64,000 bases of DNA, taken from NCBI GenBank assembly GCA_964036315.1, contig OZ038517.1, positions 56,710,656-56,774,655 of the forward strand, written 5' to 3'. Source of the stretch: Acanthosepion esculentum. Lineage: Eukaryota > Mollusca > Cephalopoda > Sepiida > Sepiidae. Both the position numbers and the translations under genes were made by a program. This document shows, one piece after another, positions 21,100 through 32,879 of the stretch (position 1 is the stretch's first letter; every line of letters starts with the position of its first letter). Below the pieces are notes generated by a model. That model searched no databases, had not been told where the DNA came from, and saw only the letters and a list, made by a program, of their open reading frames with translations.

Positions 21100-22740
21100 A
21101 AAAAATGAAAAGAAACATTGGTGATGACAACGGCCTTCAAACAGAATTTGGCCAGAGTTGAACGGCTAACGTTGAAGATTCGTTGAATCTTCAAAGATTC
21201 GTGGAAAATTCGATTCGTTTACCATTGTGCTGTTGTGAAACATTTGCCAAAAATAAAAATAGCAACCTTGAACGACATCTTATGAATAAACAATCGTATT
21301 TCACTGAAAAATATTCAGCTGGTAAAGAGCGCAAAACAGCAATCTTAGAACTGGAGAAGAAACAGAAAAAGTCGAGATAATTTTAGGAAATTTCTTAAAC
21401 AATTAAAACCAACTAACTTTGCTATAGCCATTGCATCGAAGGAAGCTAATGAAAACCCTTTGCCGATGGAGAATGTCTGAAAGAGAAGTTCTTAAGAATT
21501 GCCGATTTTTCAGAATTTAATAATCAAAATGATCAAATAAAATCAAAGAAATTCCTCTCTCGACAAACAAGAGAAATAATCGATGATACTATATCATTAT
21601 TGACTACTGAACAATAAATCAATTATATTAATTCTGCTCCAGCGTATTCATTTGCTTGTCATGCGTCACGGGACGTAAATGATGTTCAACAAAGCGTATT
21701 GTTATGGCGATATATTAATTTTAAAGGAAGAAGTAGATTAATACCACTTAGAGGACAAATAATGGGCGAAGCTATTTCTCAGGACGTTTTGAATTGTTTC
21801 AAATCAAAAGAAATTATCACTAAAACTTTGGTATTAGCAACATCCTATGGAGCACCAAGAATTAAAGAGATGAAGAATGGATTTGTGACTCTCCTGATGA
21901 ATTCACTTAATCAAAAATTGCCTTCTTTTCAATGTTAACATCTGCGCTCAAGGTTTCTTCATCAAAATTATGACTCTCCTTGTCAAGACACGATACTGGC
22001 AAGAAGTTTAAATGACATTTCTGTGCGTTACGAGAAGAAGTTGACTACTTATTCACGGTTATCGTCTGATGACTCTAAAGGTGATGTTCTAAAAGATTTA
22101 CACTTTTTACGGGCCTTTTGGGTTAATAATAATAATAGTTGTCCTGAACTGGAAAATCGACTTGGCTGGAAGAATTATATTTTAATATTGATATGACAAG
22201 TCATTTAAACTTGCTTAGCAAAAATGTTCAAAGAAAAAGAGATACGTCCCTTCGGTTGTAAGAAACGGTTTAGCATCTGAGCGCAAATTAATATTGTTTG
22301 TGAAAGACATCGAAAATGTTTAACTGGCGCATTTTCCCTTGCTAAGAAAACTTTAACGAAAGAAAGAATATCAATAAAAGTTATTTGCACCAAGTTACCA
22401 TATGTGTTTTAAATTAATGAGATTCACAGATTTTCGAAAAAAAAAGCAAATTTAGCGTTCCCTAAAGCATCGCACTTAATTATCGTAAGTAAATAAATCT
22501 ATCCATATTTCCAGAGAGTATTCAGAATAACCTTGAGACGAAAATAGCAAATATAACTGATAAAGAATTATGAGCATCAAACTTAAAACATTATATGAAA
22601 AGAACTCGAGAAATCTATCATCAGTCGGCAAAACTTGCAGTGAGGATCGAAATTCAAACGATTTCAAAGTCAGTCAAACAGATATTAATTATTTGATCGA
22701 AGACTACAGTCCTAGATTAAGATAATTAGTACACCTTTGA
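21100..22740 (+). pseudogene. hAT-type transposase relic (ZBED / GTF2IRD2-like)
   Basis: Frames in order: a BED-type zinc finger remnant (LPLCCCETFAKNKNSNLERH then LMNKQ, 21215-21290: Cys pair and His pair), GKERKTAILELEKKQKKS, FRKFLKQ, ISQDVLNCFKSKEIITKTLV and RIKEMKNGFVTLLMNSLNQK (21699-21938), with FACHASRDVNDVQQSVLLWR just before. The order and phrases match the long ZBED/GTF2IRD2-like proteins that descend from hAT transposases. Where family members have CDASRD the first residue pair here reads Cys-His, so a likely catalytic Asp is lost. The C-terminal half (to about 22740) survives only as short blocks. Stops and frameshifts are many; terminal repeats were not found. Confidence 0.68.
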
Positions 22741-23094
22741 CATTCGACATTGATCTCTTCGATATTGAAATAAATTGCAATTTTCATCGCTTGACTGATT
22801 TCTTGTAATATTTTTTGTAAAACGTTCATTACGTAAAAAACTACTCTACACGGATTTTAAGTATAGTCAATTATTGCTATTAATTAATTTTGAATTACTT
22901 TCCTATTCTTTCAACAAGCACGAATAAAAGTTTTTACGACAAAAAAAACTTTCATGGATTTAAGAATAATCAATCATTATTATTCATGAAAAAGTTTTTA
23001 TCATAAAATATCGCTGCACTCAATTCTTTCCAATACTTAAATCCGTGTATTTGATTGGTTAATTGATTTTTTTATAGCATATCAACCTTTCACA
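22741..23094. other. Unassigned AT-rich sequence
   Basis: Contains loosely repeated words (ATTTAAG...AATCAATTATT near 22855 and 22960) that may be an imperfect inverted or tandem repeat. It may be the right end of the hAT element. Confidence 0.3.
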
Positions 23095-23240
23095 GACTAT
23101 TTAAAGCCAGAAAATAATCTTAGACTGTAAGAATGTTATCCGCATAATAAGAATTTAAGGACACGGGTTTTACTAATTAATCTATAAAGAAAGATATGGA
23201 TTCATACTTTTCCCAAGGATACTTACGCGTAAACGAATCC
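23095..23240. repeat. Dispersed repeat, second copy of 2046-2250
   Basis: TTTAAAGCCAGAAAATAATC, TTACTAATTAATC and CCCAAGGATACTTACGCG occur in the same order as in 2046-2200. This copy sits just left of a T-rich run and LINE relic 4. Confidence 0.55.
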
Positions 23241-23424
23241 CGACGAGGATTGTAAATTTTGTTTCTTTTTTCTTTTCTTTTTTATATAGATCCACAAACG
23301 GCTGTCCAGCCTGAAAAGGCTCAGGACCATTATCGGCGACTAGTATTTTATGAAAATAGGGTGTGTCTCTTAAATGTCATTAAATACGGAGATGCCAGCT
23401 TTTTTATTATTATTATTTCACCCC

Positions 23425-24912
23425 AACCAGAGCAGTACAGACACAAGAGGTTACTGGGTGTGAAAGAATAAGACAAAGAGAAACATTATTAAGGCGCGAG
23501 AACAATAGAAGACAAAATCAAGAAGATAGTAGATAATGACTGACATTTCATTTAAATTTTTGAAGATGAAAGTTGGCTGGAAAACATGGAACCGGAAGAG
23601 AATTCCACAAGTGCGACAAAAGAAACTCTTAGTATAGAACTTACGGTTGCATCTAGCCAATTCAAATGTAAATTGATGAGACCTTGTTGACAATGTCATT
23701 CTGCGCTTAAATTCATACTGTTTGGGTGCCATAGCGGAAAATTCATCTGAACAATTGCCATAAAAGGCACAGAGAAGCTACATTATGGCAGTGAGAAAGC
23801 GACTGAGGGCGAGATGCCAGATCAGAACCAATAATAATGCTGATTCTTCTTTGCATTTTATCAAGAATCTCTAAATATATAGCAGGAGCACTGGACAATA
23901 TGTGGCTACAGTATTTAAAGCAAATACAGTGTAACCCGGATATAAGAGAGTTGTCGGGACCGGTGACGGGGTCTCTTATATCCGGGGTTCTCTTATATCC
24001 GGGTTTGGTCTATTATATATACATTAACACAGGCTCTAATTTGGGACCAGAGAAAATCTCTCTTATATCCGGGTTTCTCTTATATCGGGTTACACTGTAG
24101 TAGACAAATAAATATGTAAGATAGATTCTGGTGAGAAAAATTGTCTCGCACGAAACAGTGAACCAACTTTCATAGCACCAGACCAATATAATTTTTCCAC
24201 TTCATATCACCCGAAAATGTTAGACTAAGAAAGCGCAATGAGACACTCTCTTGGAGGTTAACATCAGACATGCCGATGGGAGGCAGTAAGATGATTAATA
24301 GAGAGCAGTTTCGTTTTGGAGGCGTTAAATTAGCAAGTCATTCTTTGCTTCAGTTAGCAACAGATTGTAGATTATTTTTAGATCAGCTGCCAATTTGACT
24401 TTATCGAACTGATCAGGCTTAATACTAAGACTGGACTAAATAGTTGTGTCATCAGCATAAACACTGAGGTAAGAACTGGTGCCATTAAGAAGTTCATTCA
24501 TGAAAATTAAGAACAATGGATAGAGCCCTACGGAGACACCTGCATTAACACGAAAGGATCTTGAAGAGTGGCCATTCAGAACAACATTTCACGATTCAAT
24601 AAAAGAAAAAGACTTAATCAGTTCAAAAATGAATCCAGAAATAGCATAACCTTTCAACTGGTGATGACAACCGATATTCTAAACCCTGTTAAAAGCTTTC
24701 AAGATGTCCAAAGCAACAGCCCGAGATTCATCATTCTTATCTAGAGCTTGATAAACTCTTTCAGCAATAATTCTTAATACATCAGCAGTTGACCTAAAGA
24801 AACAAAAGCCGTATTGTTTGTCTGAAAGAAGGCCCTGCGATGTGAGATGCTTAACCAATTCAGAGTTGATTACGGCCTCAAGTAGTTTGCCAAAAAGCAT
24901 ACATAGAAAATG
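23425..24912 (-). pseudogene. CR1/jockey-group LINE relic 4
   Basis: A minus-strand, 5'-truncated non-LTR element. From the top: FGKLLEAVINSELVKHLTSQ, LLSDKQYGF, RSTADVLRIIAERVYQALDK, then AVALDILKAFNRV (motif A Asp present), all in one 81-codon frame (24679-24924). Then YADDTTI (about 24431-24460) with both catalytic Asp, and C-terminal blocks to a 3' end near 23425 with GGTTACTGGGTGTGAAAGAATAAG. A 171-bp MITE at 23927-24097 interrupts the C-terminal region. Catalytic residues are kept but stops and shifts kill the frame. Confidence 0.8.
23925..24099. mobile_element. pogo/Tigger-like MITE with TA target duplication
   Basis: The element is 171 bp (23927-24097). It begins CAGTGTAACCCGGATATAAG and ends with the reverse complement CTTATATCGGGTTACACTG, flanked on both sides by TA (23925-23926 and 24098-24099). 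The word CTCTTATATCCGGG is repeated four times inside, in both halves. CAGTRNAACC-type ends and a TA duplication are typical of Tc1/mariner-superfamily elements of the pogo/Tigger type. There is no coding capacity. It sits inside LINE relic 4, so it is younger. Confidence 0.88.
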
Positions 24913-25180
24913 ATCCCATGGCAAATGGTTATAAAAATTTATGATAATTCATTATTCGTACGTTTTACTTTGTGCGGTAAAACGTGTGAATGGGGTAGGA
25001 ATATGGATAGAAAGATTGTGCAGCATCATTTTCGCCTGAATTTTTTACGTTAAAATCATCATTATAATACTGATTAATAATTAGCCTTATTATAAACTGC
25101 CTGACTCAACGAAGTTTCTTTATCTCGCTTGTTACTACAACATTTCGACCATTTTACGTTCTTTAAGGATTTGTCATAGT
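24913..25180. other. Unassigned sequence
   Basis: No recognised content. Confidence 0.4.
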
Positions 25181-25184
25181 CGGT

Positions 25185-25560
25185 ACAGGCACGTGGCCAA
25201 GTGGTTAGAACGTTCACATTCTGACACTAAGACATAGGTTCGAATCTCACCATCGGCGATTCGCCAGGAAGGAAACTTCCTGATATTATCGGACTTGAGG
25301 GGTCGATCCCAGCGTGCAAAACCATGCCACAGGTTGTCAGTGAAATTGGACAGAAGTCACAAGTCATCGTAACCGAGCGAGCTGACCTTGTTCATATTTT
25401 TGATAGCGCGCTCTTGCCCAGAAACTGTAACTAAGGTCTGCTCAGCATAGTTGCAGTATAAACCACAGGTGGGCTCTGTGAGTGTTGAATAAACACAAAT
25501 GCGCCTGAGCAAGCGTCTGCAACAGGGATTGGCTAGCCGCCCTAGTAGATGGGTATCTTC
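25185..25560 (+). repeat. tRNA-derived SINE
   Basis: TGGCCAAGTGG (25194-25204) fits Pol III box A and GGTTCGAATC (25237-25246) fits box B, 33 bases apart as in a tRNA. Acceptor-arm pairing is not preserved and about 300 bp of non-tRNA body follows (…GTCGATCCCAGCG, GGTCTGCTCAGCATAG, GGATTGGCTAGCCGCCC). This is the layout of cephalopod-type SINEs. The right boundary is approximate. Confidence 0.78.
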
Positions 25561-27369
25561 GAATACGATTGGCCATACATAGCATGTAACTTACGAGAAA
25601 TTTCGAACTAAACCATTAATTTTCATTTCGCTGTGTTAGAAGAAAACAATCATCACTAGTTATATAAGTCTTTGAGATCGTATTTGTCTCTTCTTTTGCC
25701 ACTACCTGACACAAGGATTCAACTCACTACTGCCAATATTTAGCCAATAGATTCATCCGATCGGCCATCCGATTGTACCACAATTCGAGTGTAGAAACTT
25801 GGAGTCATAAACCTAATATCTGCCTCTGAAAATAATACAGTTCTTATATTACTACTTTTGTTTAGTCTTAGACCGAACGTTCTTTCTTTCATTCTTTTTT
25901 TTTTTAATTAGAAACTACAATATTGTACTCATTCTTACGCTAGGCCTACTGAGAAAGTTATTAGGGCTTTGTATATACGCTGATTCTTTCATTATTCTGC
26001 CGTAATTCTACCAGGTTTGTTGATTTTAATCCCTGTTTTTCCCTCTACACATAGTTATGCTTGATTTTCTCGTCTCCCCCAACTCAGATTACGTCTTTTC
26101 AATATTTATGAAGCCTTACTGCGACTTACTTAGTCGACTGGAATCTCATTTGTATTCACCTTGTAAATCAGTAAGAAATCTCATTGCTTTTACTTAATTT
26201 CGAAACACTGAGAGGATATTTTCACAACCTCAACTACAAAACAGGCAACAAGATTCTTAATAAATGTGAAATTCCAGGGATATATTGATAATCATTACCA
26301 AATAACCACTATCACCAAATACCTACCTACACGGCATAACGTTCATTTATGTCTCGTCAAGTGTACGGCTACGAAGTAATTTTTCTGCCGATGGATGAGT
26401 GATGTCCCCTATCTATTTCCGTCACACGTTTTTACAGTGACTAGGATGTTTCCGCCGATGCAAACTCGATTTATAGCTCTTTTTATATACGCAGATCACG
26501 CGCTAATCTCGTGTATTCTCGCGAGAAATCGATTTCGAAACAGACAGGAAGAAGAGGCAACCATTATCTTACACAACGCTGAACCAAACCAATTTTTCTT
26601 TATTTCTAAAGGATTTCCTTCTTTTTTATCCACTTTTCTCTCGCTTGTTTCCCTTGGCTTTTTTAATATTTCTTTTTTATTTTTCGATGTTTTTCATGTT
26701 TCCAACTATATTATTTATTTTACTTTTTCTTTCCCTTTCGTCTCTCTCTCTCTCTTCTTTCTTCCCCTTCTCTTTTCGCCTTTCTTTCTCTTCATCTAAG
26801 TTCTACAAACCAAATCTGAATTGCTCTCCAGTCATATCGATTTCATCGCACAGAACAACTTGGCTCTCTGCACTAAAATATTTCTGAAGTACGAAAACCG
26901 AATTCGTAGAAATTGATTTTCCAGCAGGTTCAAAACTCTTCTTTACCAACATATTCATCAAATTTCTTACATACGTGTTTTAAGACTTTTTTCTCTCATT
27001 ATTACCAGCACCTTACTCGGTAGTCAATTCAGTCAAGTCTGCTCAATACACATGTAAGTTCGAAGATGGTAGGAGACTACAGCCTAATGATAAAAAAAAT
27101 ATTTATTTACATAGTAAATATTTCTATTTCAACATAATCTCTTATTTTGTCAATGCACTTAACCGAATGCTTGTCTATGAACCATATAGATCGAACATAA
27201 AACAAATAATTTTTTTAATCAAAATTCCAGTTACGGACTTGTTGATCCAACATCATAAATGTATAAGAAAAATACGCGCTTCTTTAATATTGATATTATT
27301 TTTACTCAAACTCATATTTGCTTGCTTTCTTGGTAAGGGCAGAGAATCTAAGCAGAAGTCATTTCATTT
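25561..27369. other. Unassigned sequence, pyrimidine-rich in the middle
   Basis: Nearly 1.8 kb without a recognised gene. The plus frame 26395-26799 is open because of T/C-rich low complexity (26620-26800) and ends in a Phe/Ser/Leu-rich run, so I do not call it a gene. A TTTATTTACATAGTAAATA short palindrome lies near 27105. Confidence 0.4.
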
Positions 27370-28690
27370 ATTTTAAGTTCTTTATTTACCCAGAATTCAA
27401 TCTTCTCCTTGGCCTGTTCAGCCGCTATAGCCCAGAGAAATCACTTTTTCCAATGTACCAACGTGATAGTTCCGATCACAAGAGACGCTTTTTTGTTTGC
27501 TCGTAAGAGGCTAAGTCTTTGATTCCAGATAGAATGCGCTACCGTATAACCTATAACAAGGCGGGTTTTCGTGACTTCCGGCATCTCTTTAATATTGTAA
27601 GATTAATTCTTCTATCCTTCCTCTCTACACTCAATTTGAGGTTTAAATCAGAATGTCTTATTCATAAATTCTCTTCTAATTCTACTGTTGACTCATCTGG
27701 AGTATCTCTACTCGACTTTCCACTTAGAACTGAGTCTCTATTGAGTGATACATATATAACTTCATTCGTGTTTTCTGCTATCGTATCTAAACTGAATCCT
27801 CTCAAAGCACATGGAATTGATTGTATCCCTTCAATAGCCTTTAAGAAACTGGCTCCTGTTTTCTGTAAACTCTACAATAATTACTTTGATGCTTCTTAGT
27901 TACAAATTTTCTTCTGTAGTTCCAGTTTTTAAAAAAACAGATGAACTGTCTATCGACCTATTAGCATACTGCCTCTTTTTGGCAAAGTAATTGAGGCTCT
28001 TCCTAATTTTCATCAATGACCTTCTTGGTGGAATAAGTTGTCAACTTTTTAAAAACTTTTAACGCCTTTGAAACAAAACTTCTGTCTTTTAATCATCTCA
28101 GAGAATCCTTTCTGCCTTCCTGATTGCTGATGTTAATCTCCAGGGGAGTGACTTGTTGCACCTTCTCGGGTTAACTCTTTCCGCTGACATAAAATGGAAA
28201 GATTATGTTGAATCAATTGCTAGGTCTGGTGCCAGGAAAGTTGACTCACTGTGTCTCCCGAATCTATCTTACATATTTATAACTCTACCATTCTGTTTTG
28301 AATATTTCTGCCACATATGCTCTGGTGCTTCTACTATATATTTAAAGACCCTTGATAAAATCCAAATAAGATCTGCAATGACATTGGTCTTGATTTGGCT
28401 TCGCGGCTTCAGTCACCTTCCCACCGCTGTAATGCAGCTTGTCTGTTTCAGGATAATTCTGATGAACGTTCCTCTATAGTACCTAGATTGGCGACAAGAT
28501 CTCATCATTTTACAGTTGAAATGGCTAATGGCTAAATATAACCGTAAGTTCTATGCTAACAGTTTCTTCTGCCGCACTTCTCGTTTGTGAAACTCTCTTC
28601 CGGCTTCTTACTTTTCAGTCAAGTCTGATCTTCAAACCTAAATGCAATGTCAATCGTTATCTTTTGTATTCTTAATTCCTGTCTTTTTAG
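27370..28690 (+). pseudogene. CR1/jockey-group LINE relic 5
   Basis: Plus-strand copy. CSAAIAQRNHFF-type sequence near 27415-27460, then FSSNSTVDSSGVSLLDFPLR and LKAHGIDCIPSIAFKKLAP (27519-27899), then YRPIS.LPLFGKVIEAL near 27955-27995, which jumps directly to FINDLLGG near 28010, so motifs A and B are deleted. The C-terminal part gives LLGLTLSADIKWKDYVESIA (28153 onward) and ends with a CCTTGGGTTGAAATTAT UTR phrase near 28755. Same family as 59521-61880. Confidence 0.78.
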
Positions 28691-28759
28691 TGTTCTCGTT
28701 CTTTAATAATGTTTTTCTTTTTCTCATATTCTTTCACACTAATCCTGTTGCATTCCTTG

Positions 28760-29580
28760 GGTTGAAATTATAGAAAAACATGTTCTAATGAAAGCAAAGG
28801 ACGTAAACAGACCATAATAATTATGTATGATAGGCATTCAAAAAGTTAATAGCAAAAGCATTTCTTAAGAAAGCTATACAAATATTTTGATATTTATTTG
28901 TAGCAAAGTACAAATATATGAACCGGAAGTAGCTTACGCCAACTTAAAAGTAACCTTCTTCAGTGCCAGCAGGAATTAAAGCTAAAACTGATTACATTCC
29001 ATTTTTATCGACCTTGAGTAAAGTCGGGGGTGGTCTGAAGAAATGGTTTCCTTGTTTAACCGAAGTAGATAAACCTTCATGCCTAGTTCAACAAGAACAA
29101 ACAAACCTAAAGATGTTTTCAGTTGGCATCTTTCTACATCACATCCTACCAACAAACAAAAATCATTGACCGGTCTGTTAAAGTGAAATTATTATTACAA
29201 TACCTACATACGAGAGGGAATCGATAAGTCCGTCGCCTTAGGTATTAGTTGAAGTTTGACCTGAAACTTTCAGTGTTCGGCCTATGGGATTCATGGAAGA
29301 ATGTTCAGTTAAATACAAAGATAAGGAAGACTCTTTCCTAATCAATGCATTTAACTGAACCTTATGTTGAAAAATAAATATCTTTGTATATAAATGATAT
29401 TTATCACTAAGTTGTGAACTTATTGATGTAACTATGTATGTACGTGTAGTGTAACTATTATTGGCAGGGAACTTGAAATAGAGGAGCCGAGATAAAATTT
29501 CAGCCAAGTCTATTGCGTTCACGTTCGCACTAATGCCCTTGGGAAAAGCATGACTCAATCTCCTGTGAGTTAAATAGTAC
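28760..29580. other. Unassigned sequence
   Basis: No protein match. AT-rich with short frames; the words CATTTAACTGAACCTTATGTTG (29347) and TTTCAACATAATCTCTTATT (27128) look related in opposite orientation, which may mark a dispersed repeat. Confidence 0.3.
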
Positions 29581-29585
29581 AGTAG

Positions 29586-29657
29586 ACTAACCTTAGATGG
29601 CAACCAAGTTTGAAATTCAAAGTTTTCCTTCTAACTTGGTTACCACCTAAGGTTAGT
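29586..29657. repeat. Hairpin element A
   Basis: ACTAACCTTAGATGGCAACC plus AAGTT (29586-29610) is reverse-complemented at 29633-29657 with two mismatches in 25 bp, around a 22-base loop. Confidence 0.82.
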
Positions 29658-29683
29658 GAACCCAGTTTATCATGCAATTTAAT

Positions 29684-29889
29684 ACCATAGGAGATGGAGT
29701 CATGCCTTTTTCGGGGGTATTATTGTCATACCTTCTTAGAAAAAATAGTGGAGTGGTTTCTTCTTATCTTCTCTACAGTTTGTAATTCAAAGATTTTTTC
29801 TCCTAGCTGCAGAGAAGAAGAAACCACTCCACTATCTTTCCTAAGAAGGTATGACAATTCACAGATACTAATAAAAAGAAACCTATGGT
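29684..29889. repeat. Hairpin element B (MITE-like, 206 bp)
   Basis: ACCATAGG at 29684 is matched by CCTATGGT ending at 29889. A longer inner pair, from ATTGTCATACCTTCTTAG (29722 onward) to CTAAGAAGGTATGACAAT (ending 29858), includes the shared AGTGGAGTGGTTTCTTCTT. Arms are roughly 50 bp and near-identical in the inner part. It has no coding capacity. Confidence 0.82.
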
Positions 29890-30267
29890 GAGCCGTGATC
29901 GCGTACGTACTGAAGAACTGTAGAGCGTATTTAACAAATATAAAAGCTTATGTAAACGCCTACGTCTGTGTGTATTCCAAATTGTGTAAAGTATGGAAAT
30001 CTCTACGACATGAAGTAGGAACGACATAACACGATGTCAAGGATCATTTCGTGATCGACGATGTCATTGGTGCAGAACGACACCGTTGATATCGAACTGA
30101 TCTCACTATTCTCTCCTATTTGTCAACGACAAGAAAGCATGACGCATAACAACTGTAATATCACATATAGTCACAAATTAAAATATGAAAATTCAAATAT
30201 CTTAATCCCTACAAAACTCAGTTTGAAGTTTGTGAAACTTAACCAACTGAAATTTATTTCTGACGTT

Positions 30268-30319
30268 TTTATTAAGCGCATCTTGTTACAATGAATTGTA
30301 ACAAGATGCGTTTAATAAA
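30268..30319. repeat. Hairpin element C
   Basis: 25-bp arms (30268-30292 and 30295-30319) with a 2-base loop and a single G-T mismatch. Inner word ATCTTGTTACAAT. Confidence 0.88.
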
Positions 30320-31257
30320 TCTCCCTTCAAATATTCAAAAGTCAATGGACGTAATTAATAATATTTTCATAAAAAAAATGTTTTTATACATTATTGAAAA
30401 GTTTTAAACTATTATAGAACACTAAATAACCTTATTTCTCTCCTTCCTACGTTCGTATTTTTTTTCTTTTTACCGATAACTTTACTGATGCGATATTAAA
30501 TTGAAACAACTACAATTACGAGTGCTGCCAGTAACATTTCTTTTCTTTTTTTTCGATATTTCTATTCTTGGCATAACATTTTTATATAATTTGGCTTCCT
30601 ATTTTGCATAATGATGTATTTTTAATTCACCTTCGTACTGTCCTTTTTCTTTTAAAAGTAAACCAGTTGAAAATATTTTGATCTTTGTAGAGATTTTCTT
30701 AATGAGCGTAAATAAACGTGAAAATGCTTGGAACTTATCTTATATCGTTAAATATACATCTCGGTCAGAAGATACTAATTCAACAGAGTGATGTGAATCT
30801 CTCCGAAAAATAAACAGAAAAAAAATCAGTCAAGTCTTTCCTTCACCGCTTGATCGTCAAGTTTTAAAGACTCAGAACACAAACCCAGATTTCAAAATTA
30901 CAAACTTATTAATGTTTGTTTCTTTTACACATTTCTTTTGCTTGGAAAACTGCGAATATGGCACTAGATGGACACCAATCAACATATGCCTTGTGCTAAA
31001 ATTAAAGTAAAGTAAGCAATAACGCCATTGATTATAAAGCACGCTTGTTTGCTGTTTATCAGAATACAAGCAGACAATACGTAGATGTCATCTAAATATT
31101 TGCGTCAGGTTCACGTGTCAAATAAATAAACGCAAAAAATGTTACGTGTGAATGAAAAAAATGAGTTGAAAGTGGAAAGGAGAATTAAAAGGAGTAAAAA
31201 AAATTGATTCTCACAACTCACCCCTTAAGCAAAAGAAAGAGAGTAAATTTGAAATGA
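30320..31257. other. Unassigned AT-rich sequence
   Basis: No recognised gene or repeat. Confidence 0.4.
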
Positions 31258-31260
31258 TAA

Positions 31261-31324
<64 letters not shown>
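31258..31324. repeat. (AAAG)n microsatellite
   Basis: About 16 uninterrupted AAAG units. Confidence 0.97.
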
Positions 31325-31649
31325 ATTTTTTAAAAGAAAGAACAAACATGGATGGGAACATCACGTTTTAAATCGTCACTGGTTCATTGATTGCCTAATG
31401 ATTGAAATCATTAAAAATATAAAACAACCAATTTAATGATTGATAATAATAGCATATATTCTAATGCCGGCTAAGAATTGCTGATGAACGCTGAAAATCA
31501 TTTGATGTTTCACAGCTCTTGATATAAAAATAAATGTCTTTACAGTTGAAAGGATCGTTGCACAAGGAATGAATTAAAGTTCTTTGCAAAGATCCGATTT
31601 GATGGCTGCTTAACGAGATATCAGAACATATGCAACATAGATAACGAAC

Positions 31650-31703
<54 letters not shown>

Positions 31704-31738
31704 CAAAAAGATTGAGATAGATAACAAACAGATTGAGA

Positions 31739-31783
<45 letters not shown>
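31650..31783. repeat. (GATA)n, (CA)n and (TA)n compound microsatellite
   Basis: GATA units at 31650-31702, a GATAACAAA spacer repeated twice, CA run 31741-31770 and a short TA run to 31783. Confidence 0.96.
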
Positions 31784-31992
31784 TACGAAATTAGTTCGTG
31801 TTGGCGTTCTTTTTACTTGTTTCATTCGCAATGCAGGAGGCCAATCTATTTTAAGCTACTTAAAATAAAAGTTGTTACGGATTTAAATCAACGTTGGCTG
31901 CGCCATTAATTTACAGTTAATGAGCCTATCTATTTTTATACAATAAAGCCGAAGGGTGTTGCTCGTCAGTAGATTTCATAGATTAACTGAAT

Positions 31993-32044
<52 letters not shown>

Positions 32045-32046
32045 AA
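31993..32046. repeat. (AAAG)n microsatellite
   Basis: About 13 AAAG units, the second such array within 800 bp. Confidence 0.97.
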
Positions 32047-32312
32047 TGTGTAGAGGAAACACAAGAACAGAAACTAAGGGCAACGAAGAAATTGTTGAAA
32101 GGTGAAAGAAAAGAAAATATTAAATATTTTGGTTGATGCAAAATTTTGACAAAATCTTTTATCATATAAATAAATTCATATCATCATTATTCAAGCGCGG
32201 AAGTTTTTTTGTTCACCTTTACCTTTCCGCTAACATATGTATTCCATCATAAAAGAACGATTCCAATTTTGATTCGCGAAATTTTTCGAGCTCTTGAAAT
32301 TTTTACAATCTA

Positions 32313-32570
32313 AGGCAGTGGAGAACTTTCAGAGGGGAATTAAGAGGACATAACTGATAACTGACATCCATTAAACATGGCACGTGGAACTAGAATTGTC
32401 TACCCCAGTGAGCGAAATAAAGGGTTCAGTTCGACATTCCAATCACCTGAAGAAGGCCGGAGCGTACAACGATAAACATGGCGACAAAGATGAGGACAAT
32501 AGTCCGAATAATGTAAATAATGTACATAATACCTCATCTCAGAAATATAGACAGATATTAAAAGCTCGCA
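32313..32570 (+). repeat. Penelope-type terminal repeat (pLTR-like), copy 1
   Basis: It begins AAGGCAGTGGAGAAC, runs through TTCCAATCACCTGAAGAAGG and GGAGCGTACAACG, and ends GTCCGAATAATGTAAATAA… CATCTCAGAAATATAGACAG. Related copies lie at 41797-42000 (plus), 55200-55375 (plus), and at both ends of the Penelope-like element at 35952-38116. Because these sequences bound that element, I read this copy as a detached terminal repeat. Confidence 0.68.
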
Positions 32571-32879
32571 GAGTTATAGTCGTTAAGATTTACAAATAAT
32601 AATGAGCTGACTCTAACAATAAATGCATTGTGTTCTTTTGACATCAGCAATCTGTTTATGTGTGTCCGGTTAAAGGAAACTTTTTTTTTTTTAAATAAAT
32701 TGTAATATTTCTCCTAAAATTTTGACATGAGGCCAATTATTTTTAAAAAGTGGAAGGAATGACAAACTACAACAGTATGTTTTTTAAATTGAAAAATCTT
32801 TTCCAAATACACTCAATTGTTATTAATGTCTCTTATTTTTAGCCAGTATTTATTATTATTTCCTTTTATTTCTGTTCTA
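32571..32879. other. Unassigned AT-rich spacer
   Basis: No recognised content. Confidence 0.4.

Noticed and set aside
25185..25260. tRNA gene candidate
   Set aside because: Boxes A and B are present but acceptor pairing is absent and a SINE body follows.
26395..26799. 134-codon plus frame considered as a membrane protein
   Set aside because: The hydrophobic Phe/Ser/Leu stretch comes from a T/C-rich low-complexity tract; no start context, splice site or domain supports it.
31650..31702. Regular GATA array considered as a CRISPR-like or satellite array
   Set aside because: Four-base units with no spacers; a plain microsatellite in a eukaryotic genome.
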